A stretch of 7,770 bases of DNA from an uncultured Collinsella sp. (GTDB taxonomy: Bacteria; Actinomycetota; Coriobacteriia; Coriobacteriales; Coriobacteriaceae): contig CABUDZ010000090.1 in the NCBI GenBank assembly GCA_902490445.1, forward strand, positions 1 to 7,770. Direction: 5' to 3'. Position 1 is the stretch's first letter, and each line of letters opens with the position of its first letter. Below the pieces are notes generated by a model. It saw only the letters and a list, made by a program, of their open reading frames with translations. It had not been told where the DNA came from and ran no database searches. This document shows, piece after piece, positions 1 to 5,468 of this stretch. The position numbers were made by a program, and so were the translations under genes.

Positions 1-2
1 CC

Positions 3-365
3 AGCCCGCGTGAAAGTCACGACACGCTCGATAACCTCGAGCGGTCGTTTAGGAACGAAGACGGTATGATCGTCACGCTCCATTACGACCCCATCGTGAC
101 CGACGACCCCAAAGTGGCGAGCATGCATCTGCGCATCAACGCTATGGCTCAAGAGATCGATAGCCGCCTCTCGATCCACGACCTGCGCTGTGTTCCGGGC
201 CCCACGCACACCAATGTGATTTTTGACTGCGTGCGACCCTCGGATTTGGCGATGAACGCCGAGGACCTAAAGCGCGCGTTGGCGAAACGTGTCGAATCCG
301 AATATCCCAAGTCGATTGCCAAGATCACGATCGACGAAGACTACGTAGGCCATACCCACGAGTAG
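3..365 (+). CDS. Cation diffusion facilitator (CDF) metal transporter, C-terminal part (5' end outside window)
   Basis: The reading frame is open from the left edge (first full codon at 3) to TAG at 363-365, so the gene begins upstream. An ATG at 66 is in frame but internal. The visible ~120 residues match the cytoplasmic C-terminal dimerisation domain of CDF divalent-cation exporters: a piece reading ESHDTLDNLER, then HYDPIVTDDP, then IHDLRCVPGPTHTNVIFD, and an ending like TIDEDYVGHTH. In this family the N-terminal part holds six membrane helices that exchange Zn2+, Mn2+ or Fe2+ for protons; the C-terminal domain dimerises and binds metal. No membrane segment is visible here because it lies outside the window. 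The metal cannot be told from this fragment. The phosphatase gene follows 39 bases later on the same strand, so the two could share a transcript. The family call is from recognition of the motif pattern and is fairly firm. Confidence 0.85.
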   Translation, partial: SPRESHDTLDNLERSFRNEDGMIVTLHYDPIVTDDPKVASMHLRINAMAQEIDSRLSIHDLRCVPGPTHTNVIFDCVRPSDLAMNAEDLKRALAKRVESEYPKSIAKITIDEDYVGHTHE

Positions 366-404
366 GGCTGCGCCGGTAGAGCAAGTTATACAGAAGGGGA
401 GAGC

Positions 405-1031
405 ATGAAGCGTCTATATCTACTCCGCCACGGTCAGACAGAATTCAACGTTAAAAAGCTGGTCCAGGGCCGCTGCGATTCTCCGTTGACCGACCTGGGC
501 CGCAAACAAGCGGGAAAGGCAGCCGCATGGCTCAAGGACCACGGCGTCGTTCCAGACAAAGTGGTCTCTTCGCCCTTAGGCCGAGCCATGGACACGGCAA
601 GTCTCGTCGCAACCGAACTCCTCGGCCCGGATGCAGCAGTCGAGCCCTGCGAAGGCATCATCGAACGCAGCTACGGCACCTTCGAAGAAGGCCCCCACGA
701 CGCGCTACCCACCGACGTCTGGGATCCAGGTGAGGAGTTGGTTCCCTTTGGAGGAGAAGGAAGTCATGCCCTGCAGGAGCGCATGGTAGGCGCCCTCACC
801 AATCTCATGGGCGCCGATGGTATCGAAACCCTCCTAGCAGTAAGCCACGGAAGCGCCAGCCGCCAATTCATCAAGGCTGCAGCTCCAGAGGGCTTCGAGC
901 TCCCAACAAAACTCCCCAACTGCGCCATCATGATCTTCGATTTTGATGAGGCAAAGTCGGGAGAAGAAGGCGACGCGCCCCAATCCAAGTTCATCTTGCA
1001 GCAAATCATCGATCCTCAACAAAGTAATTAG
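405..1031 (+). CDS. Histidine phosphatase family protein (phosphoglycerate mutase-like)
   Basis: The 208-residue protein opens with the family signature LYLLRHGQTEFN, placing the catalytic His at residue 9 (phosphohistidine) with Arg8 beside it. Other expected active-site residues are visible: Arg60 in SSPLGRAMDTA, Glu87 in IIERSYGTFEEG (proton donor region) and the second His at 148 in AVSHGS. Length is usual for the small cytosolic branch-2 enzymes. These hydrolyse or transfer phosphate on small molecules (phosphoglycerate, alpha-ribazole phosphate, sugar phosphates) or proteins; the substrate cannot be assigned here. The start at 405 is supported by AAGGGGAGAG at 394-403. Codon use is less biased than in the ribosomal genes downstream, as expected for a modestly expressed gene. 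It directly precedes the ribosomal cluster's leader, where rpsJ would normally be expected. No intrinsic terminator with a T-run is seen after it; the long hairpin at 1069-1219 is the first strong structure. Confidence 0.9.
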   Translation: MKRLYLLRHGQTEFNVKKLVQGRCDSPLTDLGRKQAGKAAAWLKDHGVVPDKVVSSPLGRAMDTASLVATELLGPDAAVEPCEGIIERSYGTFEEGPHDALPTDVWDPGEELVPFGGEGSHALQERMVGALTNLMGADGIETLLAVSHGSASRQFIKAAAPEGFELPTKLPNCAIMIFDFDEAKSGEEGDAPQSKFILQQIIDPQQSN

Positions 1032-1068
1032 CTGAGCGAGCAGAGTTAAGCAGACATCAACGTGTCGT

Positions 1069-1219
1069 CTCCCGAGCACGGCGGAGGGCCGGAGAAATAT
1101 ATTAAGGTCATCGCGAGTTCCGCACGCAAAGGAGAGCACTTAATGTGCTCTCCGTCTTGCGCAGGACTGTAGAGCAGGGACCTTAATATATTTCTCCGGC
1201 CCTCCGCCGTGCTCGGGAG
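1069..1219. repeat. 151-bp hairpin element with 41-bp perfect inverted repeats
   Basis: Bases 1069-1109 are the exact reverse complement of 1179-1219 (41 of 41). The arms start CTCCCGAGCACGGCGGAGGG and end in the AT-rich AATATATTAAGGTC. The 69-base spacer folds further: CGCAA (1125-1129) pairs with TTGCG (1157-1161), and GGAGAGCAC (1131-1139) pairs with GTGCTCTCC (1145-1153) around a TTAAT loop. The whole element can therefore fold into one long hairpin with an internal loop of about 15 by 17 bases. No flanking target duplication is obvious and no transposase is present. It lies between the phosphatase gene and the rplC leader. It could be a small non-autonomous (MITE-like) element, a strong transcription barrier or a structured leader; function is not shown by sequence alone. 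Confidence 0.93.
1143..1172 (+). other. Possible 9-codon leader peptide inside the hairpin element
   Basis: AAAGGAG at 1128-1134 lies 8 bases before ATG at 1143, which opens a short frame reading MCSPSCAGL and ending in TAG at 1170-1172. The sequence before the ATG (AAGGAGAGCACTTA) closely resembles the start contexts of rplD (AAGGAGAACACTTAA, 2133-2147) and rpsS (AGGAGAAAGCACTT, 4091-4104). The ribosome binding site and the start codon are part of the inner hairpin 1131-1153, so ribosome access would depend on folding. Two of the nine codons are Cys (TGC). It may be a leader peptide, a relic of a ribosomal gene start, or chance. Confidence 0.22.
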
Positions 1220-1270
1220 CCATCCACGCACTTTACCTGCGTAAACAATGTGAGTGAAATATGAATCTCG

Positions 1271-1296
1271 ATGGATACGCCCGCAGCCGTGTATAC
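1271..1296 (+). promoter_or_regulatory. 26-base motif shared with the rplB leader; candidate promoter or operator, copy 1
   Basis: This stretch begins ATGGATACGCCCG and ends CCGTGTATAC. It matches 3136-3161 at 23 of 26 positions, while flanking sequence is not similar. It contains TATACT at 1292-1297, a plausible -10 hexamer, but no good -35 is found at 16-18 bases; TGGATA lies only 14 bases upstream. It is 185 bases before the TTG start of rplC. Placement upstream of two separate ribosomal blocks argues for a transcription signal or a regulator site. The promoter reading is inference. Confidence 0.4.
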
Positions 1297-1408
1297 TAAA
1301 CAGCTGTGTGTAACCAGGGGAGTATTCTGGCTGGACAAAATGCCTGCTTAATAGGGTTGTCAGGTAGTCTGGGCGAAATACAAGGCTGGGGAGCACGTCG
1401 TGTAAGTA

Positions 1409-1460
1409 GTGGTCCTCTAGGGGCGTACGCTCGGTGGTGTACGCATTGTCCCAAGACCAC
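1409..1460 (+). promoter_or_regulatory. Stem-loop in the rplC leader
   Basis: Three nested helices are visible: GTGGTC (1409-1414) with GACCAC (1455-1460), GGG (1420-1422) with CCC (1450-1452), and GCGTAC (1423-1428) with GTACGC (1439-1444), capped by a 10-base loop. The structure ends 20 bases before the TTG start of rplC and no T-run follows, so it is not a standard terminator. In many bacteria the S10 operon is controlled through its leader by L4 (encoded here by rplD), but no specific similarity to a known L4-binding leader could be established. It may control rplC translation, especially as rplC lacks a clear ribosome binding site. Confidence 0.5.
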
Positions 1461-1480
1461 GCGAGAGTTGGGATCATATC

Positions 1481-2101
1481 TTGATCAGCATGATTCTCGG
1501 CCGAAAGATTGGCATGACCCAGGTTTGGGACGAGAACGATAACGTCGTTCCCGTCACGGTCATCCAGGCTGGCCCCTGCGCTGTCTCGCAGGTTAAAACT
1601 CAGGCAACCGACGGCTATGACGCCGTCCAGATCGGTTTCGGCGACATCAAGGCCAAGAACGTGAACAAGCCCATGGCTGGTCACTTCGCCAAGGCTGGCG
1701 TCGAGCCTGTCCGTTTCCTTCGTGAGGTCCGCGTCGAGAACGGCGAGGAGCACAAGGTCGGCGAGGTTGTCACCGTCGCTGATTTCGCTGATGTCGAGAA
1801 GGTCGACGTCATCGGTACCTCCAAGGGTAAGGGCTTCCAGGGTCGCATCAAGCGCTGGGGTCAGCGCCGCGGTCCTATGACGCATGGTTCTCACTTCCAG
1901 CGTCACCCCGGTTCTATCGGTCAGTGCGCCTATCCTGCGCGCGTCCTCAAGGGCGTCAAGATGGCCGGTCACATGGGTAACGAGCGCGTTACCGTCAAGA
2001 ACCTTTCCGTTGTCCGCATCGATGCCGAGCAGAACCTCATCTTGGTCAAGGGCGCTGTCCCGGGTGCCAAGAATGGTCTCGTCGCCATCCGTATGGCCTA
2101 A
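1481..2101 (+). CDS. rplC: 50S ribosomal protein L3
   Basis: L3 binds 23S rRNA early in assembly and reaches towards the peptidyl transferase centre. With a TTG start at 1481 the protein is 206 residues, close to the family norm of about 209. Landmarks are ILGRKIGMTQVWDE (5-18), VPVTVIQAGPC (23-33), the central extension GTSKGKGFQG (112-121), GPMTHGS (131-137), GSIGQ (144-148, whose Gln matches the one methylated by PrmB in E. coli) and MAGHMG (161-166). The start is uncertain: ATG at 1490 is also in frame, but the TTG gives the same N-terminal length as Bacillus-type L3. Neither has a good Shine-Dalgarno; the nearest purine stretch is GAGAGTTGGGA at 1463-1473. This contrasts with every later gene in the cluster. 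rpsJ, the usual upstream neighbour, is absent. rplD follows 46 bases later. Confidence 0.97.
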   Translation: MISMILGRKIGMTQVWDENDNVVPVTVIQAGPCAVSQVKTQATDGYDAVQIGFGDIKAKNVNKPMAGHFAKAGVEPVRFLREVRVENGEEHKVGEVVTVADFADVEKVDVIGTSKGKGFQGRIKRWGQRRGPMTHGSHFQRHPGSIGQCAYPARVLKGVKMAGHMGNERVTVKNLSVVRIDAEQNLILVKGAVPGAKNGLVAIRMA

Positions 2102-2147
2102 GGGCCCAGCCCATTTAGCCCAGCGTCATACCAAGGAGAACACTTAA

Positions 2148-2774
2148 ATGGCAAAGTTTGAAGTAAAGAACAGCGAGGGCAAGAAGGTCGCCGAGGCCGA
2201 GCTCGCCGCTGAGGTGTACGGCATCGAGCCGAACATCCACGTTATGCACCACATCGTCAAGTGCCAGATGGCCTCTTGGCGTCAGGGCACCCAGTCTGCT
2301 AAGGGTCGCTCTGAGGTTTCCGGTGGCGGCAAGAAGCCTTGGCGTCAGAAGGGCACCGGCCGTGCCCGCCAGGGTTCCATCCGTGCTGCCCAGTGGCGTC
2401 ACGGTGGCGTTGTCTTCGCCCCCAAGCCCCGTTCCTACGCTAAGCGTATGAACAACAAGGAGGTCAAGCTGGCTATGCGCTCCGCGCTGTCCGCCAAGCT
2501 GGCCGATGGCGAGCTCGTGCTCGTCGACGACTACGGCTTCGAGAAGCCTTCCACCAAGGCTGCCGTCGCCATGCTCAAGGCTCTCGGCCTTGAGGGCAAG
2601 CGTCTGACCATCATCGTTCGCGATGAGGACGTCAACGCCTACCTGTCGTTCCGCAATATTCCCAAGACGTTCATCATCACCGCTGACGAGGCCAACACCT
2701 ACGATCTCGTCAACAACAACGCTGTGCTGATGCCCGCCGACATCGCCGCTCACTTCGGGGAGGTGCTTGCATAA
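2148..2774 (+). CDS. rplD: 50S ribosomal protein L4
   Basis: L4 is an early 23S-binding protein whose long loop helps line the polypeptide exit tunnel; in E. coli and relatives it also represses its own operon. The 208-residue product has the usual length. The extended tunnel loop is seen at about residues 55-100, with KKPWRQKGTGRARQGSIR (62-79) and WRHGGVVFAPKPRSY (83-97); the globular part follows, with VDDYGFEKPSTKA (126-138) and a C-terminal block around ADEANTYDLVNNNAVLMP. The start is fixed by AAGGAGA at 2133-2139, 8 bases ahead of ATG. The stop TAA (2772-2774) touches the ATG of rplW. If autogenous control exists here, the leader structures before rplC are the natural place for it; that is inference. 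Confidence 0.98.
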   Translation: MAKFEVKNSEGKKVAEAELAAEVYGIEPNIHVMHHIVKCQMASWRQGTQSAKGRSEVSGGGKKPWRQKGTGRARQGSIRAAQWRHGGVVFAPKPRSYAKRMNNKEVKLAMRSALSAKLADGELVLVDDYGFEKPSTKAAVAMLKALGLEGKRLTIIVRDEDVNAYLSFRNIPKTFIITADEANTYDLVNNNAVLMPADIAAHFGEVLA

Positions 2775-3062
2775 ATGACCGCCCACGAGATCATCATCCG
2801 TCCGATCGTGTCCGAGCGTTCCTTCTCCGGCATGGAGCAGAACAAGTACACGTTCGAGGTCGCCAAGGATGCTAACAAGTATCAGATCAAGGACGCTGTC
2901 GAGGAGATCTTCGGCGTCAAGGTCGTTCGCGTGAACACCTTGACGGTCAAGCCCAAGACCAAGCGCGTGCGCTATGTCGCCGGCAAGACCCGTTCTTGGA
3001 AGAAGGCCATCGTCACGCTGGCCGAGGGCGACACCATCGAGGTCTTTGGCAACCAGGCCTAA
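2775..3062 (+). CDS. rplW: 50S ribosomal protein L23
   Basis: L23 sits at the exit of the peptide tunnel, where trigger factor and SRP dock. The 95-residue protein shows the family pattern: IIIRPIVSERSFSGME (6-21), NKYTFEVAKDANKYQIKDAVEEIFGVKV (23-50), the basic loop KPKTKRVRYVAGKTRSWKKAIVTL and EGDTIEVF at the end. The ATG abuts the rplD stop codon, and its GGGGAGG (2757-2763) lies inside rplD, so translation is probably coupled. A long structured gap of 179 bases follows before rplB, which is unusual for this junction. Confidence 0.98.
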   Translation: MTAHEIIIRPIVSERSFSGMEQNKYTFEVAKDANKYQIKDAVEEIFGVKVVRVNTLTVKPKTKRVRYVAGKTRSWKKAIVTLAEGDTIEVFGNQA

Positions 3063-3241
3063 GACTCGCTGCTGTTGAGTGAGCTCATGCCTCCCAAATA
3101 GGGGAGGCGAGAGCTCAAGGTTTCGGGCGTATAAAATGGACACGCCCGGAACCGTGTATACGTCCGGTGTCATCGCACCCGAGGCAGAACCTCGAATCCC
3201 TGTCTGCGATGGCTAACGGATTCCTATTGAAAGGGATTGTA
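3063..3241 (+). promoter_or_regulatory. Structured 179-base leader between rplW and rplB
   Basis: No gene lies here. Three consecutive foldable units are visible. The first has GAGCTC (3081-3086) paired with GAGCTC (3111-3116) and, inside, GCCTCCC (3089-3095) paired with GGGAGGC (3102-3108). The second pairs GGTTTCGGGCGT (3119-3130) with ACGCCCGGAACC (3142-3153): 12 pairs, one of them a wobble. The third pairs CATCGCA (3171-3177) with TGCGATG (3205-3211) and holds an inner hairpin CGAGG/CCTCG (3180-3184/3190-3194). None is followed by a T-run, so intrinsic termination is unlikely. The second unit overlaps the 26-base motif at 3136-3161. The rplB ribosome binding site GAAAGGG (3229-3235) lies just after the folds. 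The arrangement suggests an internal promoter, processing site or regulatory leader for the rplB block. Confidence 0.55.
3136..3161 (+). promoter_or_regulatory. 26-base motif shared with the rplC leader, copy 2
   Basis: It begins ATGGACACGCCCG and ends CCGTGTATAC, identical at 23 of 26 positions to 1271-1296. Here the CG-rich half also forms the 3' arm of a 12-pair stem (3119-3153). The first copy has no matching left arm, so the conserved property is the sequence rather than the hairpin. TATACG at 3157-3162 could be a weak -10, with TGGACA (3137-3142) only 14 bases upstream. It lies 80 bases before rplB. Confidence 0.4.
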
Positions 3242-4072
3242 ATGGCTGTAAAGCACCTTAAGCCGACCTCCGCTGGTAGGCGTTGGCAGACGATCTCCGA
3301 TTTCTCTGAGATCACCTGCACCAAGCCCGAGAAGTCCCTTCTCGAGCCCCTGCCCAAGAAGGCCGGTCGTAACAACAACGGCCGCATCACCACCCGCCAC
3401 CAGGGCGGCGGCGTGAAGCGTCGTTACCGCGTGATCGACTTCAAGCGCAACAAGGACGGCGTGCCCGCCAAGGTTGCCACGATCGAGTACGATCCGAACC
3501 GTTCCGCTCGCATCGCTCTGCTGCACTACGCTGACGGTGAGAAGCGCTACATCCTGGCCCCCAAGGGCCTCGAGGTCGGTCAGACCATCATGTCCGGTTC
3601 TGACGCCGACATCAAGCCGGGCAACGCTCTGCCCCTCGCCGACATCCCCGTCGGTACGCTCATCCACGCCGTCGAGTTCCAGCCGGGCAAGGGCGCTGCT
3701 ATCGCCCGTTCCGCCGGTAACTCCTGCCAGCTGATGGGTAAGGAGGGCAAGTACGCTATCGTCCGTATGCCTTCCTCCGAGATGCGCCGCATCCTCGTTA
3801 CCTGCCGCGCCACCGTCGGTGAGGTCGGCAACGCCGATCACGCCAACATCGTCATCGGCAAGGCCGGCCGTAAGCGTCACATGAACGTGCGCCCGACCGT
3901 CCGCGGTACCGTCATGAACCCTGTCGACCACCCGCACGGCGGTGGCGAGGGCAAGAACCACACCTCTGGTCGTCCCTCTGTTACCCCCTGGGGTAAGCCG
4001 ACGAAGGGCCTTCGTACGCGCAAGAAGAAGAAGGTCTCGAACCAGCACATCATTCGTCGCCGTAAGAAGTAA
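3242..4072 (+). CDS. rplB: 50S ribosomal protein L2
   Basis: L2 is a primary 23S-binding protein needed for subunit joining and peptidyl transferase activity. The ATG at 3242 gives 276 residues, the normal length, and starts MAVKHLKPTSAGRR as expected; GAAAGGG at 3229-3235 is well placed. In-frame upstream starts (for example ATG at 3209) would add residues not found in the family and lack a ribosome binding site. Landmarks are GRNNNGRITTRHQGGGVKRRYR (42-63), the OB-fold region around ATIEYDPNRSARIALLHY, the SH3-like region around 130-200, and NPVDHPHGGGEG (226-237), whose His230 corresponds to the functionally important E. coli His229. The Lys/Arg-rich tail KKKKVSNQHIIRRRKK is typical. rpsS follows after 32 bases. 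Confidence 0.98.
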   Translation: MAVKHLKPTSAGRRWQTISDFSEITCTKPEKSLLEPLPKKAGRNNNGRITTRHQGGGVKRRYRVIDFKRNKDGVPAKVATIEYDPNRSARIALLHYADGEKRYILAPKGLEVGQTIMSGSDADIKPGNALPLADIPVGTLIHAVEFQPGKGAAIARSAGNSCQLMGKEGKYAIVRMPSSEMRRILVTCRATVGEVGNADHANIVIGKAGRKRHMNVRPTVRGTVMNPVDHPHGGGEGKNHTSGRPSVTPWGKPTKGLRTRKKKKVSNQHIIRRRKK

Positions 4073-4104
4073 TTTCGGATACCGAGTTTTAGGAGAAAGC
4101 ACTT

Positions 4105-4365
4105 ATGAGCAGAAGTCTCAAAAAGGGCCCGTTCGTGGAGACTCGCCTTCTCTCGCGTATCACCGCGATGAACGAGGCTGGCAAGAAGGACGTCGTGAAG
4201 ACCTGGTCCCGCGCGTCCACCATCTTCCCCGAGATGGTTGGTCACACCATCGCCGTCCACGACGGCCGCAAGCATGTGCCCGTGTATGTTACCGAGTCCA
4301 TGGTTGGTCACAAGCTCGGCGAGTTCGCGCCGACTCGTACGTTCCGTGGCCACAAGGCCAAATAG
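4105..4365 (+). CDS. rpsS: 30S ribosomal protein S19
   Basis: S19 sits in the head of the small subunit, pairs with S13 and contacts the A-site tRNA region. The 86-residue protein has the full family pattern: MSRSLKKGPFVE (1-12), KTWSRASTIFPEMVGHTIAVHDGRKHVPVYVTESMVGHKLGEFAPTR spanning 32-78, and the basic end TFRGHKAK. AGGAGAA at 4091-4097 precedes the ATG. The 14-base spacing to rplV indicates a shared transcript. Confidence 0.98.
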   Translation: MSRSLKKGPFVETRLLSRITAMNEAGKKDVVKTWSRASTIFPEMVGHTIAVHDGRKHVPVYVTESMVGHKLGEFAPTRTFRGHKAK

Positions 4366-4379
4366 GGGGTTAACCGTAA

Positions 4380-4751
4380 ATGGCAACTAAGTCTATTGAA
4401 ACTGAGGCCACCGAGGTTCGCGCCGTCGCTAAGTACGTGCGTGTTTCCCCCAGCAAGGCCCGCCTGGTGGTCGATCTGATCCGCCGCAAGCCTGTCGCTC
4501 AGGCCTTCGACATCCTCCACTTCTGCGACCGCGCCGTCGCCGTGGATGTCGAGAAGGTTCTCCGTTCCGCCGTTGCGAACGCCGAGAACAACAACGGTCT
4601 GCGTGCCGACAACCTGGTTGTCGCCGCTGCCTATGTTGACGAGGGTCCGACGCTTAAGCGCATCCGTCCCCGCGCCAAGGGTTCCGCTTCTCGCATTCTG
4701 AAGCGTACTTCCCACATCACCGTCGTCGTTGCTCCTCGAAAGGAGGCGTAA
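4380..4751 (+). CDS. rplV: 50S ribosomal protein L22
   Basis: L22 contacts all domains of 23S rRNA and its beta-hairpin narrows the peptide exit tunnel. The 123 residues show the usual core: AKYVRVSPSKARLVVDLIRRKPVAQA (17-42), SAVANAENN (63-71) and the tunnel hairpin TLKRIRPRAKGSASRILKRTSHITVVV (91-117), the region where macrolide-resistance changes occur in other species. No deletion is apparent there. The N-terminus (ATKSIETEATEVRA) is about ten residues longer than the shortest family members. AGGGGGTT (4364-4371) serves as a ribosome binding site. The 3' end of the gene carries AAAGGAGG (4739-4746), the binding site for rpsC, so the two are translationally linked. Confidence 0.98.
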   Translation: MATKSIETEATEVRAVAKYVRVSPSKARLVVDLIRRKPVAQAFDILHFCDRAVAVDVEKVLRSAVANAENNNGLRADNLVVAAAYVDEGPTLKRIRPRAKGSASRILKRTSHITVVVAPRKEA

Positions 4752-4757
4752 AGCTGT

Positions 4758-5468
4758 ATGGGTCAGAAAGTCTACCCCACCGGCTTCCGTCTTGGCATCA
4801 CCGAGAACTGGCGCTCCCGCTGGTTCGCAGAGAAGGATTACGCTAAGACCCTCGGTAACGATCTCGAGATCCGCAAGTACCTCGAGAAGCGTCTTTCCCG
4901 CGCAGCTGTCTCCCGCGTCGAGATCGAGCGCGCTGGCGACAAGGTGAAGGTCATCATCCTCACCGCTCGCCCCGGCGTTGTCATCGGTAAGAAGGGTGCC
5001 GAGATCGATACCCTCCGCATCGAGCTCGAGAAGGTCGCTGGCGTCTCCAAGGGCCAGCTCTCCGTCGACGTTGTCGAGATCAAGCGCCCCGAGCTCGACG
5101 CCAACCTCGTTGCTCAGTCTATCGCCGAGCAGCTCGAGGGCCGCGTTGCCTTCCGTCGCGCTATGCGCAAGGCTGTCCAGTCTGCCCGCAAGGCCGGCGC
5201 TAAGGGCATCCGTATCCAGTGCTCCGGTCGTCTCGGCGGTGCCGAGATGGGCCGTCGTGAGTGGTACCGCGAGGGTCGCGTGCCTCTGCACACCCTCCGT
5301 GCCAAGATCGACTACGGCACGGCTGTCGCCAGCACCACCATGGGCGCTTGCGGCGTGAAGGTCTGGATCTACCTGGGCGAGAAGCTCCCGGGCCAGCCTG
5401 TTCCCAACCCTGCACTCGAGGGCTCTTCCCGTCCTCGTCGTCGTAACTCCGAGAGGAGGGGTCAGTAG
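4758..5468 (+). CDS. rpsC: 30S ribosomal protein S3
   Basis: S3 lies at the mRNA entry channel of the small subunit and takes part in mRNA unwinding. The 236-residue product has an N-terminal MGQKVYPTGFRLGITENWRSRWFAEK (1-26), a KH domain with VVIGKKGAEID (74-84; the GxxG loop is GKKG, 77-80), and the S3 C-terminal domain with GRLGGAEMGRREWYREGRVPLHTLRAKIDYGTA (157-189) and GVKVWIYLGE (199-208). The last 25 residues are Arg/Ser-rich. ATG at 4758 has AAAGGAGG 11 bases ahead, inside rplV. The TAG stop (5466-5468) overlaps the GTG start of rplP by one base. Confidence 0.98.
   Translation: MGQKVYPTGFRLGITENWRSRWFAEKDYAKTLGNDLEIRKYLEKRLSRAAVSRVEIERAGDKVKVIILTARPGVVIGKKGAEIDTLRIELEKVAGVSKGQLSVDVVEIKRPELDANLVAQSIAEQLEGRVAFRRAMRKAVQSARKAGAKGIRIQCSGRLGGAEMGRREWYREGRVPLHTLRAKIDYGTAVASTTMGACGVKVWIYLGEKLPGQPVPNPALEGSSRPRRRNSERRGQ

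Noticed and set aside
1069..1219. Invertible promoter (phase-variable switch) flanked by inverted repeats
   Set aside because: The 69-base spacer is very short for site-specific inversion, shows no promoter within it and no recombinase gene is near; the nested folding fits a hairpin element better.
1306..1542. Plus-strand GTG-started open frame of 78 codons across the rplC leader, with Cys and Trp residues
   Set aside because: It runs into rplC in another frame, has no ribosome binding site, no codon bias and no recognised domain; it is best read as leader DNA.
3081..3116. Hairpin after rplW as an intrinsic terminator
   Set aside because: The stem is good but no T-run follows, and ending transcription there would separate rplB from the operon without a proven promoter; treated as part of a structured leader.
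4308..5291. Long minus-strand open frame (327 codons) opposite rplV and rpsC, and similar ones at 1046-1972, 2115-3173 and 3224-4102
   Set aside because: These are shadows produced by the strong third-position GC bias of the highly expressed genes; the translations are Leu/Asp/Gly/Val-rich and match no family.
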